The notes beneath the pieces were generated by a model. The model had not been told where the DNA came from, did no database searches, and saw only the letters and a program-made list of their open reading frames with translations. A DNA stretch of 43,175 nucleotides from Candidatus Copromonas faecavium (nom. illeg.) (lineage in GTDB: Bacteria > Bacillota > Clostridia > Lachnospirales > Lachnospiraceae): positions 1-43,175 of the forward strand of contig DVGC01000061.1 of assembly GCA_018712915.1 (NCBI GenBank). The letters run 5' to 3'. Positions 7,749 to 17,270 of the stretch are shown here, piece after piece (position 1 is the stretch's first letter; each line of letters begins with the position of its first letter). The position numbers were made by a program, and so were the translations under genes.

Positions 7749-8717
7749 ATGGTTAATGAAACAATCCTGGCGATTATTATCGCCTTCGCAATCAGCGCGG
7801 CTCTTTGCCCAGTGGTGATTCCTTTCCTTCATAAACTGAAATTCGGCCAGCAGGTTCGGGATGACGGGCCGCAGGCTCATTTGAAAAAGCAGGGGACTCC
7901 CACTATGGGAGGACTGATTATTTTAACCAGTATTGTGATTACCTCCCTGTTTTATTTGAGAGATTATCCCAGAATTATCCCGATTCTGTTTGTGACCGTC
8001 GGCTTTGGAATTATCGGATTCCTGGATGACTATATTAAAATCGTCATGAAGCGTTCGGAAGGACTGAATCCGAAGCAGAAGCTTTTGGGACAGATTGTGA
8101 TTACAGGGATTTTTGCCTGCTACCTTCTGACCTCCGACGATGTGGGAACGGCGATGCTGGTACCGTTTACCGGAGGCTTTGAGGACGGTTATTATCTGGA
8201 TCTGGGCTACCTGTTTGTGCCCGCCCTGTTTTTCATTGTGCTGGGGACGGACAACGGAGTGAATTTTACCGATGGACTGGATGGACTTTGTACCAGTGTG
8301 ACGATTCTGGTGGCAACCTTCTTTACGGTGGTGGCCCTGGGAGAGGAAAGCGGCATCAGTCCCATTACCGGGGCAGTGGTAGGAAGCCTTCTGGGATTCC
8401 TTCTGTTTAATGTTTATCCGGCCAAGGTATTCATGGGAGATACAGGCTCCCTGGCGCTGGGAGGTTTTGTGGCCTCCAGCGCATTTATGATGCAGATGCC
8501 GATTTTTATCGCCATTGTCGGGCTGATTTATCTTGTTGAAGTGTTGTCTGTTATTATTCAGGTTACTTATTTTAAAAAGACCGGAGGAAAGCGGGTGTTC
8601 CGGATGGCTCCGATTCACCATCATTTTGAGCTTGGAGGCTGGTCGGAAACGAGAGTGGTTGCCGTCTTTTCCACGGTTACGGCGATTCTCTGCCTGATTG
8701 CTTACTTAGGATTATAG
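7749..8717 (+). CDS. mraY: phospho-MurNAc-pentapeptide transferase MraY
   Basis: Makes lipid I by moving phospho-MurNAc-pentapeptide from UDP to undecaprenyl phosphate at the cytoplasmic membrane face. Ten-helix polytopic protein of 322 residues, the normal length. Family motifs seen: DDGPQAHLKKQGTPTMGG, FLDDYIK, DNGVNFTDGLDGL, FMGDTGSLALGG and the metal/substrate loop PIHHHFE. The frame is open 27 codons further upstream, but GAGGTG lies 6 bases before the ATG at 7749 and the first membrane helix follows immediately, which decides the start. murD follows after 11 bases. Confidence 0.97.
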   Translation: MVNETILAIIIAFAISAALCPVVIPFLHKLKFGQQVRDDGPQAHLKKQGTPTMGGLIILTSIVITSLFYLRDYPRIIPILFVTVGFGIIGFLDDYIKIVMKRSEGLNPKQKLLGQIVITGIFACYLLTSDDVGTAMLVPFTGGFEDGYYLDLGYLFVPALFFIVLGTDNGVNFTDGLDGLCTSVTILVATFFTVVALGEESGISPITGAVVGSLLGFLLFNVYPAKVFMGDTGSLALGGFVASSAFMMQMPIFIAIVGLIYLVEVLSVIIQVTYFKKTGGKRVFRMAPIHHHFELGGWSETRVVAVFSTVTAILCLIAYLGL

Positions 8718-8728
8718 GAGGCGAAACC

Positions 8729-10075
8729 ATGTCACAGAAAGTATTAGTTGCAGGAAGCGGCATCAGCGGAATTGCGGCCGCGAAGCTCCTTTTGGCCCAG
8801 GGCGGCGAAGTGATTTTGTATGATGGAAATACGGAGCTTTCTGCGGAAGATTTGAAGAAAAAATTTGATAAGGATGCCAAGGTAACCATCCTTTTGGGAG
8901 AGTTAAAAAAGCTGGATCTGTCCGGGGTGGAGCTTTGCGTCATCAGTCCGGGTATCCCTCTGGATGCTCCCTTTGTGGCTGTTCTCGATGAAGCGAAAAT
9001 TCCCATCTGGAGTGAGATTGAGCTGGCTTATCACTGTTCCAGAGGAAAGCTGATCGCCATTACGGGAACCAATGGAAAAACAACAACGACGGCGTTAACC
9101 GGTGAGATTATGAAGCGCCATTTTGACAGTGTGTTTGTGGTGGGAAATATCGGAGAGCCGTATACGGCTCATGCTCTGGAAACAGAAGAGGATTCGGTGG
9201 TGGTGGCGGAGGTTTCCAGCTTCCAGCTGGAGACCATCATGGAGTTCCATCCCAATGTATCGGCCATTACCAACATCACCCCGGACCATCTGGACCGGCA
9301 TAAAACCATGGAAGGCTACATTCAGGTAAAGGAAGGAATTACCAGAAACCAGACCGAGGAAGACAGCTGTGTCTTGAATTATGACGATCCGGTATTAAGA
9401 GCCTTCGGAGAAACATTAAAGTGCAAGGTGCTTTATTTCAGCCGTCAGGAAAAGCTGGAGAACGGTGTTTTCATGGACGGGGACCAGATTGTGTACCGCC
9501 ATGACAGGAAAACGGAGCCGATCCTTGATGTCAGCGAGCTTCAGATTATCGGCGGCCATAATCATGAAAATGTGATGACGGCTGCGGCCATTGCCATTCA
9601 GATGGGAGTTCCCTTAAAGGAAATCAGAGAGGCATGCCTGGCCTTTAAGGCGGTTGAGCACCGGATTGAGTTTGTCAGGGAGCGGTTTGGCGTTACCTAT
9701 TATAATGACTCCAAGGGAACCAATCCGGACGCGGCCATCCAGGCCATTAAAGCCATGCCGGGTCCGACCCTCCTGATTGCCGGAGGATACGACAAGCATT
9801 CCGAATATGACGAATGGATTGAGAGCTTTGACGGGAAAGTCCGGTATCTGGTTCTGATTGGTCAGACCAGGGACAAGATTGCTGAATGCGCCAAACGTCA
9901 TGGAATCACCGACATCATGTATGCGGAGGATATGCAGGAAGCGGTTCAGGTCTGCGCGTCCTACGCAAACCCGGGGGACTACGTTCTGCTTTCTCCGGCC
10001 TGCGCAAGCTGGGGAATGTTTAAAAACTTTGAGGAGAGAGGACGGATTTTCAAGGAGTGCGTCAATAATCTGTAG
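8729..10075 (+). CDS. murD: UDP-MurNAc-L-alanine:D-glutamate ligase MurD
   Basis: Cytoplasmic Mur ligase adding D-Glu to UDP-MurNAc-L-Ala with ATP. 448 residues with the three Mur domains: an N-terminal Rossmann-like domain (GSGISGIAAAKLLL), the ATP-binding centre with P-loop GTNGKTTTTAL near residues 114-124 and NITPDHLDRH, and the C-terminal domain starting near AVEHRIEFV with YYNDSKGTNPDA. AGGAGG overlapping the mraY stop codon sits 7 bases before the ATG, so it is surely co-transcribed with mraY. Confidence 0.97.
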   Translation: MSQKVLVAGSGISGIAAAKLLLAQGGEVILYDGNTELSAEDLKKKFDKDAKVTILLGELKKLDLSGVELCVISPGIPLDAPFVAVLDEAKIPIWSEIELAYHCSRGKLIAITGTNGKTTTTALTGEIMKRHFDSVFVVGNIGEPYTAHALETEEDSVVVAEVSSFQLETIMEFHPNVSAITNITPDHLDRHKTMEGYIQVKEGITRNQTEEDSCVLNYDDPVLRAFGETLKCKVLYFSRQEKLENGVFMDGDQIVYRHDRKTEPILDVSELQIIGGHNHENVMTAAAIAIQMGVPLKEIREACLAFKAVEHRIEFVRERFGVTYYNDSKGTNPDAAIQAIKAMPGPTLLIAGGYDKHSEYDEWIESFDGKVRYLVLIGQTRDKIAECAKRHGITDIMYAEDMQEAVQVCASYANPGDYVLLSPACASWGMFKNFEERGRIFKECVNNL

Positions 10076-10137
10076 GCAGAGGAGTTCCTGCCCGGGGACA
10101 CTCTCTGCGGCGGGAACGGCAGGAGAGGAGGAAACGG

Positions 10138-11334
10138 ATGGCACATGCTCGTGCTCATGTGCAGCAAAGGCGTCAGGCGCCGGCGCAGGCACAGGTTCAG
10201 GGGAAGAAAAAACCCCGCAGGTTTTACGATTACAGTCTGCTGTTTACCATTATTTTCCTGACCGTGTTCGGCCTGATTATGATTTACAGCTCCAGTTATT
10301 ACAATGCCCAGGTTAATGGACAGCCGCCCGCCTATTATATGATCCGGCAGGCCCAGATTGCTTTCGTTGGTTTCCTGATGATGCTGGTCATTTCAAAGAT
10401 GAATTACCATTTCTTTGCCAAATTTACGATTCCTGCAGTGGTGGTGTCCTATATCTGTATGTTTCTGGTGACTTTCACCAGCCTGGGAATTGAGGTAAAC
10501 GGAAAGAAGCGCTGGCTTGGAACGCGTTCCCTGCGGTTTCAGCCGGCAGAGCTGATTAAGATTACGGTGATTCTGGTGCTGGCGGTGATTATAACCAGAC
10601 TGGGAAAGAAGATAAACGAGTGGAGAACCTGGGGAATGCTGGCGGCTTTGATTGGCCCTCTGGCTCTTCTGGTTACCATCAACAACCTGAGCTCAGGAAT
10701 TATCATCGTAGGTATTGCATTTATTATGATGTTTGTGGCCTGCAAGAGAAAATGGCCTTTCGTGCTGACGGTATTTCTAATTATGGCGGTAATTCTGTTT
10801 GCTGAACCGATTGCCCTGGCCCTGGAGAAGATTGGACTGCTGCATGGATATCAGCTGGAGCGGATTCTGGTATGGAAGAATCCGGAGGCTTATTCCCAGG
10901 ACGGCGGTTTCCAGGTCCTCCAGGGACTTTATGCCATTGGTTCCGGAGGCCTTCTGGGAAAGGGACTGGGGCAGAGCATCCAGAAGCTCAGCTTCCTTCC
11001 TGAGCCGCAGAACGATATGATTTTCGCCATTATCTGCGAGGAACTTGGACTGTTTGGAGCCGTTTCGGTGATCCTGATTTTCCTGTTTATGCTGTACCGG
11101 TTCATGGTCATTGCAGGCAACGCTCCCGACCTGTTCGGAGCTCTTCTGGTGGTGGGGGTGATGGCCCACATCGCCATTCAGGTGGTGTTAAACATCGCCG
11201 TTGTGACCAACGTGATTCCCAATACGGGTATTACTCTTCCGTTTATCAGCTACGGAGGTACTTCGGTTTTGTTCCTGATGATTGAGATGGGAATGGTGCT
11301 AAGCGTTTCCAATCAGATTAAGCTGGAAGCGTAA
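10138..11334 (+). CDS. ftsW: SEDS peptidoglycan polymerase, FtsW/SpoVE
   Basis: SEDS-family glycosyltransferase that polymerises lipid II and pairs with a class B PBP. 398 residues with a basic Gln/Ala-rich N-terminal extension of about 30 residues, then about ten membrane helices. Signature motifs: GLIMIYSSSYYNA, NGKKRWLG, LRFQPAELIKI, QNDMIFAIICEELG and NVIPNTGITLPFISYGGTS. In Bacillus the gene in this position after murD is spoVE, which works with SpoVD. Since no other SEDS gene is in the window, this one may serve FtsW, SpoVE or both roles. AGGAGG lies 7 bases before the ATG. Confidence 0.94.
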   Translation: MAHARAHVQQRRQAPAQAQVQGKKKPRRFYDYSLLFTIIFLTVFGLIMIYSSSYYNAQVNGQPPAYYMIRQAQIAFVGFLMMLVISKMNYHFFAKFTIPAVVVSYICMFLVTFTSLGIEVNGKKRWLGTRSLRFQPAELIKITVILVLAVIITRLGKKINEWRTWGMLAALIGPLALLVTINNLSSGIIIVGIAFIMMFVACKRKWPFVLTVFLIMAVILFAEPIALALEKIGLLHGYQLERILVWKNPEAYSQDGGFQVLQGLYAIGSGGLLGKGLGQSIQKLSFLPEPQNDMIFAIICEELGLFGAVSVILIFLFMLYRFMVIAGNAPDLFGALLVVGVMAHIAIQVVLNIAVVTNVIPNTGITLPFISYGGTSVLFLMIEMGMVLSVSNQIKLEA

Positions 11335-11482
11335 GCCGGGGAGTTTTCACCGGAACCGGAGAAGCCGGGGGTCTGTCCGGAGAATGGTGATTTAAACCGG
11401 GGCTTCAGGCAGGAAAATAAATGGAACGGGACATTCCTTCCGTGCATATCATACTGTATAGCTTTTTTCAGGGGGAATCCGC

Positions 11483-12757
11483 TTGTCCGTTATACAGGTG
11501 CAGGGGCTTTGTCCTTTAAATGGAAGGATCAGGATTCAGGGTTCAAAAAACGCGGTGCTGCCCATGATGGCGGCGGCGCTGCTCTGCCGGGATGTGACTG
11601 TGCTTCATCATGTCCCGGATATTGCGGATGTACGCATTATGGCGGATATCCTGAGGCATCTGGGCTGTCTGGTGAACTGGAGGCAGGGCCGGATGGAAAT
11701 TGATGCGTCTGACCTGACAAGAACGGAGATCCCAAGGGAGTATGTGGGGAAAATGCGTTCCTCCTGCCTGCTTTTGGGACCTTTGCTTGCCAGAGAAGGG
11801 GAGGCGGTTACCTCCTATCCGGGAGGATGCGTCATTGGAAAGCGACCCATCGATTTCCATATACATGCACTGGAACGGCTGGGCGCTTCCTTCCGGGAAC
11901 AGAACGGAACTATTGCAGCCAGGGCGCGAAAGCTTTTCGGCACCTGGATTCTGTTTCCCTATCCCAGTGTGGGAGCCACGGAAAATGCTCTCCTGGCGGC
12001 GGTTCTGGCAGATGGGACGACGGTTCTTTTAAATTGTGCCATGGAGCCGGAAATTGAAGAGCTCTGCCGGCTGCTGACGGCCATGGGGGCCAGGATTAAG
12101 GGCATCGGGGGCCCGGAGCTGGTGGTGGAAGGCGTGCCCGAGCTGCATTCCTGCGAGTTTACACCGGCAGGGGACCGAATCTGTGCCGGAACCTATCTTG
12201 CGGCTGCAGTGATTTCCCGGGGAGACGTGGTGGTTGCCGGTGTAAGGCCGGGAGAGCTTCTGGAACCGTTAAAGACCATGGAGCGGATGGGTGCGGCCGT
12301 TTCCGTAAGAGAGAAGGAAAAGGAGATCCGGGTGCAGATGAAGAAGCGGCCGTCTCCTGTTTTTCTCGAAACAGGTCCTTACCCTCGATTTCCGACGGAT
12401 CTGCAGCCGGTGTTTCTGGCGGCGGCCTGTACGTGCAGGGGAGAGAGCCGGATCCGGGAAACGGTTTTTGAGGCAAGGTTTGCGGCGGCAGACGAGATGA
12501 AGAGGTTTGGCGCCAGGATCCGGACAGATCGGGATACGGTCCATGTGAAGGGGCGGTGGCCTCTTGGGTCCGCTTCGGTACGGGCGCCGGATTTGCGGGG
12601 CGGGGCGGCCCTTGTACTGGCCGGTATGGCTGCGGAGGGCATAAGCGGAATTGAAGACTGCGGGCATATTGAACGGGGATATGAAGATCTTTGCCGGGAT
12701 CTTTCTCTTCTGGGAGCGAAGATATGGATGGAACGGGAATCCCTCGCCGGCAGTTAG
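11483..12757 (+). CDS. murA: UDP-GlcNAc 1-carboxyvinyltransferase MurA
   Basis: First committed step of peptidoglycan precursor synthesis: enolpyruvyl transfer from PEP to UDP-GlcNAc. 424 residues. The UDP-sugar/PEP residues Lys22-Asn23 are in GSKNAVLP. The loop PGGCVIGKRPID carries Cys116, the fosfomycin-reactive residue (Cys115 of E. coli). Further family motifs are GATENALLAAVLADGTT, EPEIEEL, PTDLQP, ETVFEARF (usually ENRF) and DLRGGAALVLAG. The start is TTG, with GGGGGA 7 bases upstream; no ATG fits. Its place between the SEDS gene and ftsQ is unlike Bacillus, where murG and murB sit here. A weak promoter-like GGGACA-16-CATACT at 11428-11455 may give separate expression. Confidence 0.93.
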   Translation: MSVIQVQGLCPLNGRIRIQGSKNAVLPMMAAALLCRDVTVLHHVPDIADVRIMADILRHLGCLVNWRQGRMEIDASDLTRTEIPREYVGKMRSSCLLLGPLLAREGEAVTSYPGGCVIGKRPIDFHIHALERLGASFREQNGTIAARARKLFGTWILFPYPSVGATENALLAAVLADGTTVLLNCAMEPEIEELCRLLTAMGARIKGIGGPELVVEGVPELHSCEFTPAGDRICAGTYLAAAVISRGDVVVAGVRPGELLEPLKTMERMGAAVSVREKEKEIRVQMKKRPSPVFLETGPYPRFPTDLQPVFLAAACTCRGESRIRETVFEARFAAADEMKRFGARIRTDRDTVHVKGRWPLGSASVRAPDLRGGAALVLAGMAAEGISGIEDCGHIERGYEDLCRDLSLLGAKIWMERESLAGS

Positions 12758-13000
12758 AGGAATCCGGCTTCCGGAGCAGGAGCTTCCCGGCGGCAGTGAA
12801 TGGAATCCGGACTTTGGAACGGGAACTTTTTTCGGCAGAGAATGAGAGCCGGGAGTTTTCGGCAGCAGGATGGCTGCCGGACAGAGATGTTTGCGTGAAA
12901 ACAACAATGGACGCCGCCTGCAAAACGGTGTTTCCGGTACCGGAAAGAAATGGAACCGGAAGATCGAAGTTCAGGCGGCGGGAAAATACAGGTGGAGCAG

Positions 13001-13774
13001 ATGAGAAGACGAAGAGGACATGGCGGCTATGGAGGCTACGGACTTTACAGGCGCAGAAGACGGGGAAAGAAAATCGGACTGGTGCTGGCGGTGATTCTGG
13101 GACTTTTGATTCTGATCGCCGTTCTGTTGTTTTCTGTCCGGATTACGGAAATTGAGGTAAGCGGAAACCAGCATTATACGAAGGAACAGATCATCGATCT
13201 GATTTTTGACGGCAGATGGTCCAGGAACTCGGCTTACTGCTATTATGAAAACCGGTTCCGGGAGCACAAGTCCATTCCGTTTATTGAAGAATATACCATC
13301 GAGTTTAAGAGTCCGACCCGGGTGGAGGTCGTGGTGTTTGAAAAGAGCGTAGTGGGTTATGTATCCGACATGAGCAGCTATATGTATTTCGACAAGGACG
13401 GAATCATTGTGGAGAGCTCCTCCGAACAGCTGCCGGGTGTTCCCTGGGTGACAGGTCTGGAATACGGCCACATTGTTCTGCATCAGCCTTTGCCGGTGGC
13501 TGATCAGGCTATCTTTGAGGAAATCCTGAATTTAACACAGGTTCTTTCTTTAAATGAAGTGGAAGTGGACAAGATCAATTATAACAGTTTCGGAGAAGCG
13601 GAGCTGTTTATTGGGGATATTACGGTAGAGCTGGGCGATTCCAGTGAGCTGAATGGAAAGGTTGCGGAGCTGAGGGATATTCTTCCGGAACTGGAAGGAC
13701 TTTCCGGAACGCTTTATCTTGATACATATGATGCGGCCAATTCCAGTCCCACGTACACCTTCCGGAAAAACTGA
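13001..13774 (+). CDS. ftsQ: cell division protein FtsQ/DivIB
   Basis: Bitopic divisome protein that binds FtsL and DivIC. It has a short cytoplasmic tail extremely rich in Arg and Gly (RRRRGHGGYGGYG), one membrane helix (GLVLAVILGLLILIAVLLF), a POTRA domain beginning ITEIEVSGNQHYTKEQI, then the DivIB beta domain. I chose ATG 13001 (257 residues) because AGGTGGAG precedes it closely; ATG 12950 is in frame, giving 274 residues, but its ribosome site is too near. The 243 bases before it contain no gene I can support. A hairpin without T-tract follows the stop (13774-13809). Confidence 0.88.
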   Translation: MRRRRGHGGYGGYGLYRRRRRGKKIGLVLAVILGLLILIAVLLFSVRITEIEVSGNQHYTKEQIIDLIFDGRWSRNSAYCYYENRFREHKSIPFIEEYTIEFKSPTRVEVVVFEKSVVGYVSDMSSYMYFDKDGIIVESSSEQLPGVPWVTGLEYGHIVLHQPLPVADQAIFEEILNLTQVLSLNEVEVDKINYNSFGEAELFIGDITVELGDSSELNGKVAELRDILPELEGLSGTLYLDTYDAANSSPTYTFRKN

Positions 13775-13828
13775 TGGCCGGACAGGCTTTTCGGGTGTCC
13801 CGGGCCATAAGAATTTAAAAAATAATAG

Positions 13829-13857
13829 TTGATATTTTTACAAAAATCAAATATGAT
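13829..13857 (+). promoter_or_regulatory. sigma-A promoter of ftsZ
   Basis: TTGATA (13829-13834), a 17-base spacer and TATGAT (13852-13857) in an AT-rich stretch, giving a leader of about 70 bases to ftsZ. Confidence 0.82.
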
Positions 13858-13935
13858 ATATGTTAGACCAGCTTAGAGATTCAGAAAGTATATAAAATAG
13901 GAAATCAGGATGAGAGATAGAAGGAGGAGACATTC

Positions 13936-15120
13936 TTGTTGGAGATAAAGATAAATGAGGCGGAAAATTCCGCGAGGATTCTTGTGATCGGCGTGGGCGG
14001 CGCCGGAAATAATGCGGTGAACCGCATGGTGGAAGAAAATATTATGGGTGTGGAGTTTATCGGCATCAATACGGATAAGCAGGCCCTTCAGTTCTGCAAG
14101 GCTCCGACGGCTATGCAGATTGGTGAAAAGCTGACCAAGGGACTGGGAGCCGGAGCAAAGCCGGAAATCGGTGAGAAAGCAGCCGAGGAAAGCCAGGAAG
14201 AAATTGCCCAGGCCATCAAAGGCGCAGATATGGTATTTGTGACCTGCGGAATGGGCGGCGGCACGGGAACGGGAGCGGCTCCCGTCATTGCCAGAATCGC
14301 AAAGGATATGGGAATCCTGACCGTAGGCGTAGTGACCAAGCCTTTCCGCTTTGAGGCAAAACAGAGAATGAACAATGCCCTGGAGGGAATTGAAAACCTG
14401 AAAAATTCGGTGGATACCCTGATTGTGATCCCCAATGATCGTCTCCTTGAAATCGTTGACAGACGGACAACCATGCCGGATGCCTTAAAGAAGGCGGATG
14501 AGGTTCTGCAGCAGGCAGTACAGGGAATTACGGACTTAATCAATGTTCCCGGACTGATCAATCTGGACTTTGCTGATGTACAGACTGTAATGACTGACAA
14601 GGGAATTGCCCATATCGGAATCGGAAAGGCCAAGGGCGATGAAAAGGCACTGGAGGCTGTTAAGCAGGCCGTATCCAGCCCGCTGCTTGAAACAACCATT
14701 GAAGGTGCGTCTCATGTTATCATCAATATCTCCGGTGATATCAGCCTGATTGAGGCCAACGAGGCGGCAAGCTTCGTTCAGGAACTGGCCGGTGATGATG
14801 CAAATATTATTTTCGGCGCAATGTATGATGAGAATGCAGAGGATGAGGCTACGATTACGGTTATTGCAACCGGTCTGGATGCCCATGGAGCCAATACGCC
14901 TGTGGAGCGGGCGATGAAGGACTTCACCAATTACAAGCCCAAAATGCCGGCATCGGCACAGAAGCCTGCGGCAGCTCCCCAGTCTGCACCCAGAGCGCCC
15001 AGAGAGGCCGCTGCGTCTGCAGCTCCCCAGTTAAATATTCCTACGGGAACGCCGGTATACCGTCCGGCCCAGAAGGAAACCCAGATCAATATCCCGGATT
15101 TCCTGAAAAACCGCAGATAA
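13936..15120 (+). CDS. ftsZ: cell division GTPase FtsZ
   Basis: Tubulin homologue that forms the Z ring. 394 residues: N-terminal GTPase with [14 protein letters not shown] and the tubulin signature [13 protein letters not shown] near residues 111-123, the T7 catalytic region [11 protein letters not shown], and an Ala/Pro-rich linker of about 50 residues. The C-terminal peptide [10 protein letters not shown] is the docking site for membrane anchors. The start is TTG, with AAGGAGGAG about 7 bases upstream; no ATG fits. No ftsA lies next to it, so SepF or an unlinked FtsA is the likely membrane tether (inference). Confidence 0.97.
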   Translation: MLEIKINEAENSARILVIGVGGAGNNAVNRMVEENIMGVEFIGINTDKQALQFCKAPTAMQIGEKLTKGLGAGAKPEIGEKAAEESQEEIAQAIKGADMVFVTCGMGGGTGTGAAPVIARIAKDMGILTVGVVTKPFRFEAKQRMNNALEGIENLKNSVDTLIVIPNDRLLEIVDRRTTMPDALKKADEVLQQAVQGITDLINVPGLINLDFADVQTVMTDKGIAHIGIGKAKGDEKALEAVKQAVSSPLLETTIEGASHVIINISGDISLIEANEAASFVQELAGDDANIIFGAMYDENAEDEATITVIATGLDAHGANTPVERAMKDFTNYKPKMPASAQKPAAAPQSAPRAPREAAASAAPQLNIPTGTPVYRPAQKETQINIPDFLKNRR

Positions 15121-15302
15121 ACGGAAGCTTTTCTTTCCGTCCGCCAGACAGTAAGTCAGACGGGTGCGGTTTGATTGTTTGTCTGATTCTTATTGATGCA
15201 TTTCTTATGTGCGAAGCATACCTGTCAGCGGGCGTCTTTTGCATGCCCCCGGACAGGATGTGCGTACGCGTTTGCCTGCCCGGATGGGTGGGAATCCTGT
15301 TA

Positions 15303-15337
15303 CCGGATACGGCAGAAGCAGTGTCCGGCATCTTTTT
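15303..15337 (+). terminator. terminator downstream of ftsZ
   Basis: CCGGATAC (15303-15310) pairs with GTGTCCGG (15321-15328, one wobble) and is followed by CATCTTTTT. It lies about 180 bases after ftsZ. A hairpin without T-tract lies before it at 15221-15257. Confidence 0.65.
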
Positions 15338-15339
15338 AC

Positions 15340-15376
15340 GCCGATGGCGTATCGGAAATTCATGTCGGCTTTTTCT
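15340..15376 (+). terminator. second terminator downstream of ftsZ
   Basis: GCCGA (15340-15344) pairs with TCGGC (15365-15369), extendable by two wobble pairs, followed by TTTTTCTT. It is weaker than the preceding one. From here to about 15590 the sequence is AT-rich and holds no gene I can support. Confidence 0.5.
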
Positions 15377-15606
15377 TATGTGTCTCGACAAATTCCACGT
15401 TTGCTTTATTTTTCACGATTTATTCTATTATTAAAAATACTTATTCTATTAATTCAATGATTCATTCCATATTCTGTGGGACTTTTCAGGACCCGTCTGT
15501 TCTTTCTTTCTGCGTTTCTGTACCCGATTTTGTTTGTCATCTCATCTAATTTTTCCGGAAAAAAGCGAAAAAAAGGGCGATAAATAATATGGTTTGTCTC
15601 TGCCGT

Positions 15607-15640
15607 TTTGACAAAATCTGAAGTCATGTCTGGATATAAT
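15607..15640 (+). promoter_or_regulatory. spoIIG-type promoter with long spacer and Spo0A-like box
   Basis: Perfect TTGACA (15608-15613) and perfect TATAAT (15635-15640) are separated by 21 bases, too far for ordinary sigma-A use. The Bacillus spoIIG promoter has the same design (22-base spacer, activated by Spo0A~P). The reverse strand over the -35 reads TGTCAAA, 6 of 7 matches to the 0A box TGTCGAA. Confidence 0.75.
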
Positions 15641-15682
15641 TAGGTCTGTTATCCAGCGTGACAGGCAAAGGGGAGGGGCTTT

Positions 15683-16468
15683 TTGACGTACATCTGGTAT
15701 GTGGATCTGTTTTTTCTGATGGAATTTTTCAGGAATCTCTTTGTCCTTGGCCTGACAGCGGCTTTCGGGAGACGGAAAATCCGCTGGATACGGGCGGGGG
15801 CGGCAGCCATGATTGGAAGCGCGTTCAGTATTCTGACGGTTTTCTTTCCTGTGCTGTCAGCAGGCGTGTTCCGCCTGCTTCTGGCACTGGCGGCAGGCTG
15901 CGTAATGATTGCGGCAGGATTTCCGCTTAAGAGCCGGAAGGAAGCAGGAAAACTTCTGGGATTTCTCATGATGGCAGCCATGATTACCGGAGGCGGTCTT
16001 TTTTTCTTCCGCCAGTTTTTCCTTTTATCCGGTATGGAGAGCATGTTCTGCCTGGGAATGATAGGCCTGGGGTGGGGAGCCTTTTATAAGGCTGTGGAAA
16101 AGAACAGGACGGCTGGCAGGAGCAGGTATCCGGTACGGCTCTATTACAGGGGAAAACGAAAGGAGTTTCTGGCTTTGGCAGATTCCGGCAACCGGCTTCG
16201 GGAACCGGTGACGGGAAAGCCGGTGAGCGTGATTTCCTATGGAGACTGCAAGGATTTCTGTGACCGGATCTCATCCGTTTTCTGTATTCCTTATTGTTCT
16301 GTGGGAAAGAAGGACGGCCTTTTAACCGGTATTGTATTTGAGAAAATGGAAATCCTGCAGGAGGAGGAAACTCTTACCATCAAAAAACCCATTGTGGCAG
16401 TCACCAGGGAGCCCCTGTCCGCAGATGGAAGCTTTACCATGCTGCTGCCGGAGGAATTTGTTTCTTAG
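15683..16468 (+). CDS. spoIIGA: sigma-E processing peptidase SpoIIGA
   Basis: Membrane aspartic protease that removes the pro-sequence of sigma-E in the mother cell. The first 150 residues form about five membrane helices, starting [19 protein letters not shown]. The C-terminal cytoplasmic domain has the aspartic protease motif [12 protein letters not shown] with catalytic Asp167, as in retropepsin-like enzymes. The length of 261 is a little short for the family. The start is TTG at 15683 with GGGGAGGGG 4-5 bases upstream. It lies 44 bases upstream of sigE, its substrate gene, behind a Spo0A-type promoter, the standard spoIIG arrangement. Confidence 0.93.
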   Translation: MTYIWYVDLFFLMEFFRNLFVLGLTAAFGRRKIRWIRAGAAAMIGSAFSILTVFFPVLSAGVFRLLLALAAGCVMIAAGFPLKSRKEAGKLLGFLMMAAMITGGGLFFFRQFFLLSGMESMFCLGMIGLGWGAFYKAVEKNRTAGRSRYPVRLYYRGKRKEFLALADSGNRLREPVTGKPVSVISYGDCKDFCDRISSVFCIPYCSVGKKDGLLTGIVFEKMEILQEEETLTIKKPIVAVTREPLSADGSFTMLLPEEFVS

Positions 16469-16512
16469 AAACGGCAGGCAGAATCACGGAGACAAACGAG
16501 GAGGAAACGGTT

Positions 16513-17253
16513 ATGATCATCAAAATGTCAATTCCAAACAGAATCCGATTGAAAAAGGTGGCCAGTCTTCGGGCGGTTTTCTGGCCCGGGAAGGGAGAAA
16601 TCCATTATATTGGCGGTGCGGATGTACTGCCGGCTCCGCTTTCGGCTGCGGAGGAAACAGAAACCCTGGCCCGTTTCGGGACGGACGGGGAGAAGGAAGC
16701 CAAATCCAGGCTGATTGAACATAATCTGCGCCTGGTGGTGTACATAGCAAAAAAATTTGATAATACCAGCGTGGGGGTGGAGGATCTGATTTCCATCGGA
16801 ACCATCGGTCTGATTAAGGCAATTAATACCTTTAATCCGGCCAAGAACATCAAGCTGGCCACCTATGCCTCCCGATGCATTGAGAATGAGATTTTGATGT
16901 ATCTGCGAAGAACCAGCAAAACAAGGCTGGAAGTATCCATTGATGAACCTCTGAACGTGGACTGGGATGGAAATGAGCTTCTGCTTTCGGATATACTGGG
17001 AACGGACGAGGATGTGATTTACCGGAATATGGAGGAGGAAATTGAAAAGGATCTGCTGAAAAATGCCATCGAGCATTTAAGCCCCAGGGAAAAGAAAATT
17101 GTGGAGCTGAGATTCGGGTTAAAAGATTCGGAGGGGACGGAAATGACCCAGAAAGAGGTGGCGGATCTGATGGGCATTTCCCAGTCATACATTTCCAGGC
17201 TGGAAAAGAAAATCATGAAACGGCTGAAAAAGGAGATTGTACGGTTCGAGTGA
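16513..17253 (+). CDS. sigE: RNA polymerase sporulation sigma factor SigE
   Basis: Mother-cell sigma-70 family factor. The first 25-30 residues are the pro-sequence ([20 protein letters not shown], amphipathic and basic) cut by SpoIIGA. Region 2 is [20 protein letters not shown]...[19 protein letters not shown], with the core-binding and -10 recognition helix around [20 protein letters not shown]. Region 4 ends in an HTH at [20 protein letters not shown]. 246 residues, normal. GAGGAGG lies about 8 bases upstream of the ATG. In many spore-formers sigG follows directly; here the next gene is a convergent hypothetical one. Confidence 0.96.
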   Translation: MIIKMSIPNRIRLKKVASLRAVFWPGKGEIHYIGGADVLPAPLSAAEETETLARFGTDGEKEAKSRLIEHNLRLVVYIAKKFDNTSVGVEDLISIGTIGLIKAINTFNPAKNIKLATYASRCIENEILMYLRRTSKTRLEVSIDEPLNVDWDGNELLLSDILGTDEDVIYRNMEEEIEKDLLKNAIEHLSPREKKIVELRFGLKDSEGTEMTQKEVADLMGISQSYISRLEKKIMKRLKKEIVRFE

Positions 17254-17270
17254 TTCGGCGGCTCAAATCA

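Noticed and set aside
12159-12923. 254-codon minus-strand frame opposite murA
   Set aside because: Ser/Pro/Arg-rich product typical of an antisense shadow; murA has complete active-site motifs.
13774-13809. Hairpin after ftsQ as a terminator
   Set aside because: Stem has a 2-base bulge and is followed by AAGAATTTAAAA, not a T-run. Kept only as a note in the ftsQ entry.
15171-15549. Three overlapping short frames downstream of ftsZ
   Set aside because: They cross the terminator hairpins and lack ribosome sites and recognisable sequence. I also looked for a cyclic-di-GMP or other riboswitch here and found no match.
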